Of a stretch of DNA of 9,634 nucleotides, positions 1 through 6,569 are shown in pieces (within the stretch, counting starts at the first letter, position 1; every line of letters begins with the position of its first letter). The stretch covers positions 1 to 9,634 of the forward strand of contig DAIDBF010000086.1 in the NCBI GenBank assembly GCA_027310235.1. The letters are read 5' to 3'. Under the pieces are notes generated by a model, which was given only the letters and a program-made list of their open reading frames with translations, made no database searches and was not told where the DNA came from. A program made the position numbers and the translations under genes. This DNA is from a bacterium (lineage in GTDB: Bacteria; Patescibacteriota; Minisyncoccia; UBA6257; GWB1-50-10).

Positions 1-628
1 ACACGGCAATCATCGGGCTCGAAACCACGGTCGCCGCGAAAGAAAGAATAGCGCCCGCGATAAAAATCTTCCGCTTCGTCTCGCGCGCGCGCTCAAGACA
101 CGCGAAAAAGAGAAGCGAGAAAAGCACTCCCATGGAGGAAGTGAAAAGCCCGCCTGTCAGAACCGCCGATGCGCCGATCCCGAATCCCCTGAATACCTGC
201 GGATAGAACACGTAGAGGAGCGAGAGGAAAATCGCGAGCCAGCCCGCCTTGCGATGCACGAATGTTTTCGCAAAAAACCAAAACACGAAAGGAAATGCAA
301 TCGTTGTGAGGAATAAGAAAAGGCGCCACGCGAAAAAAGCCGTCATTCCCGCTCCGCCCAAGAGTTTTATGAGCGCGCCGATCACATACGGAAGCGGCCC
401 GTAAAAATAAAAAAGCGTCGACCCTCCGAGCTGTCCCACATCGTATCCATTAATGCTCCCGCTTCCTGCGAGATTCAAAAATTTCTCAAAGAGATAAAAA
501 TGCGGAACGGTATCCCATCCCGGGAGAAGCGAATCCTTGTAAAGGAAAAGGCCGGAAAATTTGAGAACCCCTACAAGCACCACCACAACCAAAAGAATCG
601 CTTCGACGGTGGTCGCTTTCAACTTCAT
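1..628 (-). CDS. Polytopic membrane protein, partial (3' end beyond window); PTPS-related/GT-C-like family
   Basis: The reading frame stays open from the ATG at 628 to the left edge, giving 209 residues without a stop. The product is strongly hydrophobic, with likely membrane segments near residues 9-28, 79-92, 100-119, 128-143, 163-178 and 187-203. The first long loop carries GWDTVPHFY (37-45) and then GYDVGQLGGSTLFYFYGPLPY (61-81). This acidic loop, followed by a 'G..xFYxYGPLPY' stretch entering a membrane helix, is what I know from the '6-pyruvoyl-tetrahydropterin synthase-related' membrane family and from GT-C glycosyltransferases that use polyprenyl-phosphate sugars. The gene diverges from a glycosyltransferase/ABC-export operon whose first gene probably makes such a donor, so a role in surface glycan modification is plausible but inferred. 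A second in-frame ATG at 637 overlaps the -10 box, so 628 is preferred. The family call is moderate because the C-terminal half is missing. Confidence 0.75.
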   Translation of the reverse strand, partial: MKLKATTVEAILLVVVVLVGVLKFSGLFLYKDSLLPGWDTVPHFYLFEKFLNLAGSGSINGYDVGQLGGSTLFYFYGPLPYVIGALIKLLGGAGMTAFFAWRLFLFLTTIAFPFVFWFFAKTFVHRKAGWLAIFLSLLYVFYPQVFRGFGIGASAVLTGGLFTSSMGVLFSLLFFACLERARETKRKIFIAGAILSFAATVVSSPMIAV

Positions 629-635
629 AAATTCC

Positions 636-645
636 ATTATACCAT
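636..645 (-). promoter_or_regulatory. Extended -10 promoter for the leftward membrane protein gene
   Basis: On the minus strand TATAAT lies at 641-636, preceded by TGG, giving the extended -10 pattern TGnTATAAT. No good -35 is visible 17 bp upstream, which an extended -10 can tolerate. The hexamer is followed by 7 nt and then the ATG at 628, so transcription would begin at or next to the start codon. There is no Shine-Dalgarno sequence. This points to a leaderless mRNA. Confidence 0.6.
640..645 (+). promoter_or_regulatory. Possible -10 (TACCAT) for the rightward glycan operon
   Basis: TACCAT fits the TAnnnT form and sits 6 nt before the ATG at 652. It overlaps the oppositely oriented TATAAT. 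No Shine-Dalgarno precedes 652. The match is weak and the overlapping TATACC (638-643 region) is an alternative, but the spacing is the same as at the better leaderless promoters in this window. Confidence 0.35.
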
Positions 646-651
646 AGTGCT

Positions 652-1380
652 ATGGAGCCATTTCTGTCCGTTATCGTGCCCGCATATAATGAAGCGGCGC
701 GGTTGTCTCCAACACTCAAGGAAATTTCCAATACGCTCCGCGCCGAAACGTTCACGTACGAAATTATCGTGGTGAATGACGGATCGACGGACGACACGGC
801 GAAGGTAATCGAAACGCTGCGCCCGGAAATCAAAAATCTTTTGGTGCTTTCCGAAACGCCGAACCGTGGGAAGGGCGCCGCGGTACAACGCGGGATGCTC
901 GCTGCGCGCGGCGCGTGGCGGCTCTTCATGGATGCTGATGGCGCGACGCCTTTCTCCGAATTTAAAAAAATGGCGCCCTATTTGGATCATACACATGCCA
1001 TACTTATCGGGAGCCGCACCGCGAAGGGCGCGGAAATCCTCGTGCCGCAGCCATGGCACCGGAAAGTGCTTGGACGGCTCGGAAATTATTTCATACGGCT
1101 CTTGCTCCTCCCCGGCATCTCCGACACACACTGCGGCTTCAAATGCATAAGGGGCGATGCGGCGGAACAAATCTTCACGCGCACGAGGATCAACCGCTGG
1201 GCATTCGACGATGAGGCGCTTGCGCTCGCGCGCGCGATGGGATACGCCATACAAGAAATTCCGGTCAAGTGGAGTAATACAAGAGCGCATTCCACGTTCC
1301 GCATGTCCGCGTACTGCCCCGCGCTGCGCGATGCGATAAAAATCAAATGGTGGTTCGCCTCGGGAAAATACGATCTATGA
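652..1380 (+). CDS. GT2 family polyprenyl-phosphate glycosyltransferase (ALG5/DPM1-like)
   Basis: The 242-residue product fits the single-domain GT2 family that transfers glucose or mannose from a nucleotide sugar to dolichyl or undecaprenyl phosphate on the cytoplasmic face. It begins with the GT-A fold signature SVIVPAYNE (6-14) and VNDGSTDDT (41-49). It continues with RGKGAAVQRGML (72-83), the metal-binding DADGATP (94-100, DxD), and SDTHCGFKC (158-166), which matches the 'DTQCGFK' motif typical of the ALG5 branch. There are no C-terminal membrane helices, unlike the GtrB/DPM forms with two. The gene ends in an ATGA overlap with the next gene, so the two are probably translationally coupled in one operon with the ABC exporter. 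The start at 652 gives a normal family N-terminus; no Shine-Dalgarno is present. The sugar and lipid specificity cannot be read from the sequence. Confidence 0.9.
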   Translation: MEPFLSVIVPAYNEAARLSPTLKEISNTLRAETFTYEIIVVNDGSTDDTAKVIETLRPEIKNLLVLSETPNRGKGAAVQRGMLAARGAWRLFMDADGATPFSEFKKMAPYLDHTHAILIGSRTAKGAEILVPQPWHRKVLGRLGNYFIRLLLLPGISDTHCGFKCIRGDAAEQIFTRTRINRWAFDDEALALARAMGYAIQEIPVKWSNTRAHSTFRMSAYCPALRDAIKIKWWFASGKYDL

Positions 1381-2129
1381 AAAAATACTTGAATATCATA
1401 CGGGCGCTCTCCACAAGCGATTTCAAGCTGAAATATTACGGCTCCCCCTTCGGCCTCCTGTGGAGCTTCTTGAAGCCGCTCCTTATGCTCATCATCCTCT
1501 ACGTGGTTTTTTATTATTTCCTCGGGATGAAGGTCGAACACTACGTGTGGCACCTGCTTCTAGGAATCATCTTCTGGAATTTCTTCTCCGACACCACGAA
1601 AGACGTGATGCAAAGCGTGAACGCAAAAGCGCATATCCTGAAAAACGTGAATGTGCCGCCTTTTATCGTCATCGCAAGCACGCTCGTGCATTCGTTCTGG
1701 ACGTTTTTGATAGGGCTTGGCGTATTCCTCGTGCTGTTCTTCGCGTTCGGCATGCCATTTTCAATGAGCATGCTCATACTCCCCGTGCTTGTTCTTCTTC
1801 TCGTGCTCCTCACTGCGGGCGTTTCGCTCCTTATCATCACTCCCGCGGTCCGCTTCAAAGATTTCGAACATATCTGGGATGTATTTCTGCAGATGCTTTT
1901 TTGGATCACGCCGATTGCGTACCAGTATTCCCTCGTTTCCCCGCCGTACCTTTCGTGGTATCTTTTGAATCCATTGACTCGCGTGCTCGTCGAGGCGCGC
2001 GATGCGATTTTCGGCGCGTTTCCCCCGCTTGCTCCGTTTGGAATAACCGTGCTCATCATACTCCTCATCTTGCTTCTCGGTGTCGCTGCATTCAAGAGAC
2101 ACGGGCGCACCATAATCGAGTATCTTTAG
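1377..2129 (+). CDS. wzm: ABC-2 type polysaccharide export permease (Wzm/TagG-like)
   Basis: This is a 250-residue integral membrane protein. It has a short amphipathic N-terminus with SDFKLKYYGSPFGLLWSFLKP (14-34), the classic entry of Wzm/TagG permeases, followed by about six membrane segments (near 34-50, 57-71, 100-122, 132-157, 168-187, 221-239). The motif LLNPLTRVLVEARDAIFG (196-213) near the C-terminus is also typical of the family, as is the length. The protein would form the transmembrane half of an exporter moving lipid-linked glycan across the membrane, paired with the ATPase encoded 3 nt downstream. I chose the ATG at 1377, which overlaps the previous stop (ATGA), over an in-frame ATG at 1347: the upstream codons lie inside the preceding gene and the family normally starts just before the amphipathic helix. 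Confidence 0.92.
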   Translation: MKKYLNIIRALSTSDFKLKYYGSPFGLLWSFLKPLLMLIILYVVFYYFLGMKVEHYVWHLLLGIIFWNFFSDTTKDVMQSVNAKAHILKNVNVPPFIVIASTLVHSFWTFLIGLGVFLVLFFAFGMPFSMSMLILPVLVLLLVLLTAGVSLLIITPAVRFKDFEHIWDVFLQMLFWITPIAYQYSLVSPPYLSWYLLNPLTRVLVEARDAIFGAFPPLAPFGITVLIILLILLLGVAAFKRHGRTIIEYL

Positions 2130-2132
2130 TCC

Positions 2133-2849
2133 ATGATCGAAGCGAAAAAAATTTCAAAGGAATACCGCATTCCCCATGAAAAGCCGGGAACGCTTTTCGA
2201 GACGATTCTCGGCAAAGAGAGGAAGAAAACCTACGAGACGTTCTTCGCTCTGAAAGATGTGAGTTTTAAAACAGAAGGCGGGGAAATGGTGGGGCTTATC
2301 GGCAAAAACGGAAGCGGCAAGACGACGCTCCTCAAAATCTTGGGCGGCATTATCGCTCCCACGAGCGGCACCTGCACCGTTTCGGGATATGTCGCACCCT
2401 TCTTGGGGCTCGGCATCGGCTTTCATTACGAGCTTACCGCGGAAGAAAATGTCTTCCTCTACGGCGCGATCCTCGGCATGGCGCGGCAAGAAATCAAAGA
2501 GAAGCTCGATTCCATCCTTCGCTTCGCGGGCGTCGAGCGCTTCAAAGATATGAAACTCAAACATTTTTCAAGCGGCATGACGAATCGCCTCGCATTTTCC
2601 TTGATGAGCCAGACGAATTTCGACGTGCTTCTGCTTGACGAGATTTTCGCGGTCGGAGACAAAGATTTCATTCCGCAAAGTCTCGCGGTGCTTGAAAACT
2701 ACAAGGAGCGCGGGAAAACTGTTTTGATTGCAAGCCACAACACGGGTCTCCTCGCGCGCTACTGCGCGCGGACGCTTTTACTCGATAAGGGATCACTCAA
2801 GGCGTTCGGAAATACGGAAGAAGTAATCCGCGAGTACAATACTCTTTAG
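2133..2849 (+). CDS. wzt: ABC transporter ATPase for polysaccharide export (Wzt-like, without C-terminal glycan-binding domain)
   Basis: This is a 238-residue nucleotide-binding protein. Walker A is GKNGSGKT (57-64). The stretch LGLGIGFHYELTAEENVFLYG (91-111) is the characteristic Wzt/TagH variant of the Q-loop region. The ABC signature is the degenerate FSSGMT (145-150), Walker B is VLLLDE (165-170) followed by AVGD (173-176), and the switch His is H202 in IASHN. All catalytic elements are present. Compared with full Wzt proteins (about 400 residues or more) it stops right after the ATPase domain, so it lacks the carbohydrate-binding module that recognises the O-antigen terminus and looks more like KpsT or a minimal TagH. 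It starts 3 nt after the permease stop with no Shine-Dalgarno and belongs to the same operon. It powers export of the glycan made by the neighbouring transferases. Confidence 0.92.
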   Translation: MIEAKKISKEYRIPHEKPGTLFETILGKERKKTYETFFALKDVSFKTEGGEMVGLIGKNGSGKTTLLKILGGIIAPTSGTCTVSGYVAPFLGLGIGFHYELTAEENVFLYGAILGMARQEIKEKLDSILRFAGVERFKDMKLKHFSSGMTNRLAFSLMSQTNFDVLLLDEIFAVGDKDFIPQSLAVLENYKERGKTVLIASHNTGLLARYCARTLLLDKGSLKAFGNTEEVIREYNTL

Positions 2850-2850
2850 T

Positions 2851-5800
2851 ATGCGCCCCGAAACCGTCATCGTAATCCCGAATTATAATGGAAAACACCT
2901 GCTCGAAGCGTGCCTCTTTTCGCTCCGCGCGCAGACGTATCGCAATTTCAAAACCATCATTGCGGATGACGGATCAAGCGACGGTTCGATAGCGTACCTC
3001 GCGGCGCATTTTCCGGAGGTAGAGCTGCTGCAATCAAAGAAAAACCGCGGATTCGCGAAAACGGTGAACCGGGGGCTCCGCTTCGCGGAAGAAACATACC
3101 ATCCCCGCTATATCGCCGTTTTGAACAACGACACGCGCGCCGAGAAGGGCTGGCTCGAAGCGCTTGTAAAAAGAATGCACACCGATCAAAACATCGCGGC
3201 GGCAACCTCGAACATGCTTTTCTTCGATCACCCCGGAGTCGTAAACAGCCACGGGGGAACGCTCGACTGGAACAGCGACGGTTATGACATCGACTTCGGC
3301 ATACCTCGCAATGAAAAAAAAGAGAAAAGCAGATGCGTGCTGGGAAGCTGCTGGGGCGCGGCGCTCGTGCGCGTGAACGCGCTTCGCGCGGTAGGAGCGC
3401 TCGATGAAACATTCAACGCATATTTCGAGGATTTGGATTGGAGCTGGCGCGCGACCATCTTCGGATACAAGATTTTCTTCGAAAAGAACGCGATCATCTA
3501 CCATAAGCACAGCGCGAGCTACCGCAACAGGGAATATAAAAAACTCTTTTTTTGCAAGAGAAATGCCTTGCGCGCCGCGATAAAAAATTACGAGAATAAG
3601 AACCTTGCGCGCCAAATTTCATACATCCTGATCGGTTACTGGTTCGCCATCGTCGGTTATTTCCAAACGAATAAATATCTCCTGCCATTCCGGAAAAAGA
3701 TCATGTACGCGACGATTCCTCTCTTCTCTATCCTTTGGAATATATTCCATCTTCCGAGCGCGCTCCGCGCACGAAGTGTGATTCAGAAAAAAAGAAAGAG
3801 AAAGGACAAAACGGTTTTCGATCTCGTGAGCCAGGATCTGACGCCGGTGCGTGAATGGCTGAATAACGTAAGACACAAAATACCGCGATGGTCGGCGCCT
3901 CTGTCCTGGCTTGTCGCGCACGCCGAGCATCGGGTGTTTCTCCCGCTCTTCAACCGTGCCAAACATAGGCTCGTGCTCCCGCTTTATGAACGCGCAAAAC
4001 ACAAGGCGGTACTGCCTCTCTTCAACCATTTGGGGGGTGTTGAGCACCGGATTTTTCTCCCGCTTTATGAACGCGCGAAGCATCGGGCGGTGCTTCCCAT
4101 AATGAACCGGCTTAGAGGCACGCATAAAAAAGAAAGAGATATGGCGCGCGTATACTTGAACGCTATCTTCGCCAATCTTCCTTTTTCGCTTGCTCATATC
4201 CAGAAAAAGGAGCTCACAAGAAAAGAGTCGGCGCTTGCAGTCGACGCGTGCATCGCCTGCCTCGGACTTTCGTGGTATCGGGAGCGCGAGAACCTCGGGA
4301 CGCTCGCGAGAAACATCAAATCCGCGGGAATCAAGCTTAAGCGCGCGCAAGTGAATTTCGATAAAGCGATTGCGTTCGGAAAAACAATCAATGCGCTCTC
4401 GCAGCTCTATTTTTATCTCCGCCTCATCGAGGAATCCGGCGAGGTGGCATTCCCGAAAAATAAAATGGCCGCGCTCAGGGGGGAGGGGTCGCGTGCGCAA
4501 AACATGCTCCTCGATCGCATCCATTTCGAAATGTTGCGGCGCGGAAAGCTCTCTTTTCCCCTCAAGCTCTATTCAAAAATGTACCTTGAGCCGGGACTCA
4601 TAAAATACTTCACGACGCGCGCACATTCCCTCTACAACAATAGAAAAGGCGAAACCTATCGAGAAACCTATCGAGGCCGGGCCTCGATAGAGTTATCCAC
4701 AGAATCTATCGAGGCCGGGCCTCGATATATTGCTCCGCGCACTCCAGCGAGGCGGCTTGGGGTGAACATCTTCGGGTTCCTCGATTCCGAAAGCGGCGTG
4801 GGAGAAGCGGCGCGTTCCCTGGTCCGCGCAGTCGCCGCAAGAAACATCCCCTACGCGCTCTTGAACAGCCCCCGATGCCCCCACCGGAGAGAAGACAACC
4901 AGTTCACCAAACAATTCGGATCGGAGAACCCCTACGGCATCAATATCATCACGTATTACGGAGATGTGTTTGAGGACGAGCTCCGCGCATGGGGAAAAGA
5001 AAAATTCGAAGGCCGCTACAATATCGCCTACTGGGCATGGGAACTTTCCTCGCTCCCCGCTTCATGGACTGCGCTCCTTAATACAGTGGACGAGGTATGG
5101 ACGCCGAGTTCTTTTTCCGCGGCGGCAATCCGAGACGCGAAGCGCGGCATTCCCGTTACGGTCATTCCTCACCCGATCGAACTCATCAAAAAACATCCGT
5201 ATCCGCGCGCGCACTTCGGACTTCCCAACAATCTTTTCCTGTTTCTTTTCATGTTTGATTTCTACAGTATCTTCGAGCGGAAAAATCCCCTCGCCGCAAT
5301 CCGCGCGTTCAAAAAGGCGTTCCGCCCCGATGAACCGGCGGGGCTCGTCATAAAGTCATCAAACCACGCGATCGATCCGGAACACTTCGCGGTGCTTCGC
5401 CGAGAGGCGGAGTCCTCGAATATTTTTCTTCTGAACGACTATCTGAAACGAGAGGAACTTTCAAGCATTATGAACGTATGCGACGCGTATGTTTCACTCC
5501 ATCGTTCGGAAGGATTCGGCCTTACGATTGCCGAGGCGATGGCGCTCGGAAAACCGGTTATCGCGACGGACTATTCGGGGAACACCGACTTTATGAACGA
5601 AGCGAACAGTTTTCCCATCCCCTTTACGCTCGTTCCCCTCGAAAAAGATTACGGGCCGTATCGGCAAGGAAACGTATGGGCGAATCCCGATGAAACAAAA
5701 GCCGCTGAGGCGATGCGGCTCGCGTTCGATCATCGGGAGATTGCGAAGCGGAAAGGGATGCTCGCGCGGAGAGACATTATAGCGCATTTGAGTCCCCCTG

Positions 5801-5898
5801 CGGTTGCGAATATCGCCGCAACGCGCCTCGATCGCATCGAGAGAATACTACAAGAAAAGAACAAGCGGGGCAGGATGGAAGAAGATTTTCGGTTTTAG
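2851..5898 (+). CDS. Bifunctional GT2-GT4 glycosyltransferase with internal 12-residue repeats
   Basis: This 1015-residue product starts 1 nt after the ATPase stop. Residues 4-270 are a rhamnosyltransferase-like GT2 domain: VIVIPNYNG (6-14), ADDGSSDGS (38-46), LNNDT (91-95, the DxD position) and YFEDLDWSWR (191-200, catalytic acidic residues). A hydrophobic stretch follows (about 256-300), then a basic segment. Residues 359-420 hold five tandem repeats of the type HRxVLPLYERAK. Residues 430-600 form an unrecognised, mostly helical region. After an odd linker (600-633), residues 635-1000 are a GT4 domain with FGFLDSESGVGEAARS (641-656), the first Rossmann fold. The nucleotide-sugar binding motif EGFGLTIAEAMALGKPVIA (887-905) contains the E-x7-E pair (E887, E895). 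Two different transferases in one chain suggest alternating or sequential sugar additions to the glycan exported by the adjacent ABC transporter. The protein is probably cytoplasmic and membrane-associated. The substrates cannot be read. Confidence 0.88.
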   Translation: MRPETVIVIPNYNGKHLLEACLFSLRAQTYRNFKTIIADDGSSDGSIAYLAAHFPEVELLQSKKNRGFAKTVNRGLRFAEETYHPRYIAVLNNDTRAEKGWLEALVKRMHTDQNIAAATSNMLFFDHPGVVNSHGGTLDWNSDGYDIDFGIPRNEKKEKSRCVLGSCWGAALVRVNALRAVGALDETFNAYFEDLDWSWRATIFGYKIFFEKNAIIYHKHSASYRNREYKKLFFCKRNALRAAIKNYENKNLARQISYILIGYWFAIVGYFQTNKYLLPFRKKIMYATIPLFSILWNIFHLPSALRARSVIQKKRKRKDKTVFDLVSQDLTPVREWLNNVRHKIPRWSAPLSWLVAHAEHRVFLPLFNRAKHRLVLPLYERAKHKAVLPLFNHLGGVEHRIFLPLYERAKHRAVLPIMNRLRGTHKKERDMARVYLNAIFANLPFSLAHIQKKELTRKESALAVDACIACLGLSWYRERENLGTLARNIKSAGIKLKRAQVNFDKAIAFGKTINALSQLYFYLRLIEESGEVAFPKNKMAALRGEGSRAQNMLLDRIHFEMLRRGKLSFPLKLYSKMYLEPGLIKYFTTRAHSLYNNRKGETYRETYRGRASIELSTESIEAGPRYIAPRTPARRLGVNIFGFLDSESGVGEAARSLVRAVAARNIPYALLNSPRCPHRREDNQFTKQFGSENPYGINIITYYGDVFEDELRAWGKEKFEGRYNIAYWAWELSSLPASWTALLNTVDEVWTPSSFSAAAIRDAKRGIPVTVIPHPIELIKKHPYPRAHFGLPNNLFLFLFMFDFYSIFERKNPLAAIRAFKKAFRPDEPAGLVIKSSNHAIDPEHFAVLRREAESSNIFLLNDYLKREELSSIMNVCDAYVSLHRSEGFGLTIAEAMALGKPVIATDYSGNTDFMNEANSFPIPFTLVPLEKDYGPYRQGNVWANPDETKAAEAMRLAFDHREIAKRKGMLARRDIIAHLSPPAVANIAATRLDRIERILQEKNKRGRMEEDFRF
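3928..4110 (+). repeat. Five in-frame 12-residue repeats (HRxVLPLYERAK type) inside the GT2-GT4 gene
   Basis: Units start at His residues 360, 372, 384, 399 and 411, so the spacing is 12, 12, 15 and 12 residues. Each reads roughly H-[RK]-x-[VF]-L-P-[LI]-[FYM]-[NE]-R-A-K. At DNA level the 20-mer ctcccgctttatgaacgcgc occurs exactly at 3976-3995 and 4057-4076, so part of the array arose by recent duplication. Basic ends and a hydrophobic LPL(Y/F) middle suggest short membrane-surface binding helices, but this is inference. Confidence 0.75.
4651..4674 (+). repeat. Tandem 12-bp duplication (gaaacctatcga twice)
   Basis: Two exact copies of gaaacctatcga sit back to back, encoding ETYR-ETYR in the linker. 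The second runs directly into the first large palindrome, sharing its ctatcga arm. It looks like slippage next to the palindromic element. Confidence 0.7.
4668..4690. repeat. Intragenic palindrome 1 (11-bp perfect arms, 1-nt centre)
   Basis: The arm ctatcgaggcc and its exact reverse complement surround a single G. It lies in the coding sequence just before the GT4 domain and is read as YRGRASI. Its core GAGGCC-G-GGCCTC is shared with palindrome 2 and, apart from three bases in the inner 21 nt, with the terminator at 6515-6569. Confidence 0.85.
4693..4701 (+). other. Consensus DnaA box (TTATCCACA) inside the glycosyltransferase gene
   Basis: TTATCCACA is a perfect match to the classical high-affinity DnaA box. 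It lies in the 16-17 nt between the two palindromes. A single box inside a gene is not an origin, and a 9-mer can occur by chance, but its placement centred between two identical palindromes is striking. Confidence 0.45.
4707..4727. repeat. Intragenic palindrome 2 (10-bp perfect arms, 1-nt centre)
   Basis: This is identical over 21 nt to the inner part of palindrome 1, with starts 38 nt apart. It is read in a different frame (IEAGPRY) and yet contains no stop. The linker has therefore accepted the same DNA element in two frames. Confidence 0.85.
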
Positions 5899-5904
5899 TA
5901 TAAT
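5899..5904 (+). promoter_or_regulatory. Possible -10 (TATAAT) for the cupredoxin gene at 5954
   Basis: A perfect TATAAT begins right after the stop of the glycosyltransferase gene. The -35 at 17 bp spacing (TGGAAG) matches only three bases of TTGACA. Expected transcription start is near 5911, giving a leader of about 43 nt that carries a Shine-Dalgarno. Confidence 0.5.
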
Positions 5905-5943
5905 ACAAAGGTAAGGAAAAAGGTCGAGAAAAATATCCAGAAT

Positions 5944-5949
5944 AAGGAG
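5944..5949 (+). promoter_or_regulatory. Ribosome binding site AAGGAG
   Basis: AAGGAG lies 4 nt before the ATG at 5954 and supports that start. It is the only convincing Shine-Dalgarno sequence before a gene start in the window. Confidence 0.7.
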
Positions 5950-5953
5950 CTAC

Positions 5954-6508
5954 ATGGAGAACAATAAAAAAACAATCGTATGGATCATCGCGGGAGTCGT
6001 AGCCGCCGCGATCGTCATCTATTTCGCGGTGAGCGGCGGTCTGCCGCAAGCGCCGCAGGGAACGCAGACGCCCGAAGGGACGGTTGCGGTAACGGGAACA
6101 AGCCCCGTGGCGCCCTCGGGCGAGGTGATCGCGCCGAGCGGAAAACCGGCGGACAATTCTTCCGTCCCGGGATCGCAGACCGCGCCTCAGCAATCGGCGC
6201 CGCTCGCCGCAAAGGAGATCCCGCCCCAGGCAGTCAAGCTCTCGGTATCGGCAAGCGGATTCTCTCCCTCATCATTTTCGGTGAGCGCGGGAAAGGCGGT
6301 AACATTATCTCTCACGGGAGCCGATGAACAGACACACGTGTTCCGCTTTGATGATCCTTCTTTGAACGCGGTCGCGATCGGCATCGGCCCGGGACAGACC
6401 CGCGTCATCACCTTCAACGCGCCGGACAAGGCGGGTACCTACAGCTTCCACTGCGACGTGCCGGGACACACGGCCCGCGGCGAGAAAGGGACGATGACGG
6501 TGAGATAA
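5954..6508 (+). CDS. Membrane-anchored cupredoxin (mononuclear blue-copper-like) with Glu at the axial Met position
   Basis: This 184-residue protein has an N-terminal uncleaved-looking membrane anchor (residues 7-27, after MENNKK). A Pro/Ser/Thr/Ala-rich linker follows (30-92), then a C-terminal cupredoxin domain (94-184) that would face outside the membrane. Copper-ligand candidates are H128 (in QTHVF), C167 and H172 (in FHCDVPGHTARGEKGT). In the related Cupredoxin_1/plastocyanin-like proteins I know, the loop reads C-x4-H-x4-M (for example 'CDxPGHxxxGMxGT'). Here the residue at C+10 is E177, so the usual axial Met is missing; M181 lies four residues later. The protein may still bind copper with altered redox potential, or bind another metal. 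It is expected to act in extracytoplasmic electron transfer or metal handling. It converges on a second cupredoxin-fold gene and shares its terminator. Confidence 0.85.
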   Translation: MENNKKTIVWIIAGVVAAAIVIYFAVSGGLPQAPQGTQTPEGTVAVTGTSPVAPSGEVIAPSGKPADNSSVPGSQTAPQQSAPLAAKEIPPQAVKLSVSASGFSPSSFSVSAGKAVTLSLTGADEQTHVFRFDDPSLNAVAIGIGPGQTRVITFNAPDKAGTYSFHCDVPGHTARGEKGTMTVR

Positions 6509-6514
6509 CATTCG

Positions 6515-6569
6515 ATAAGGAAAATAAAAAATATGGAGGCCCGGCCTCCATATTTTTTATTTTCCTTAT
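6515..6569. terminator. Bidirectional intrinsic terminator with a 27-bp perfect stem
   Basis: Positions 6515-6541 and 6543-6569 are exact reverse complements around one C. The GC core ATGGAGGCC-C-GGCCTCCAT is flanked by A-rich DNA on the left and T-rich on the right, so RNA in either direction forms a strong hairpin followed by a U-rich tract. The right arm contains the stop codon (6566-6568) of the converging minus-strand gene. The stem is much longer than needed for termination. Confidence 0.92.

Noticed and set aside
637..1290. Minus-strand frame of 217 codons opposite the first glycosyltransferase
   Set aside because: It covers a gene with complete GT2 motifs and has no family features of its own.
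1347..1376. Upstream ATG at 1347 for the permease
   Set aside because: It would add ten residues from within the preceding gene; the ATGA overlap at 1377 is the usual operon junction and fits the family N-terminus.
1460..2179. Plus-strand 239-codon and minus-strand 190-codon frames overlapping the permease
   Set aside because: Arg/His-rich shadow translations of a hydrophobic protein gene; the permease frame has clear family motifs.
3619..4524. Long open frame (301 codons) on the minus strand opposite the GT2-GT4 gene
   Set aside because: It lies wholly inside a well-supported gene, its translation has no recognisable fold or membrane pattern, and long antisense frames are common opposite codon-biased genes.
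4693..4701. Replication origin
   Set aside because: Only one DnaA box, no AT-rich unwinding region and no dnaA/dnaN neighbours; reported only as a DnaA box between palindromes.
4668..4727. Two identical palindromes with a spacer, as a start of a CRISPR array
   Set aside because: Only two 21-nt units with a 16-17 nt spacer, inside an open reading frame, and no cas genes.
4668..4727. Intragenic palindromes as transcription terminators
   Set aside because: Neither is followed by a T-rich tract, and the gene stays open across them.
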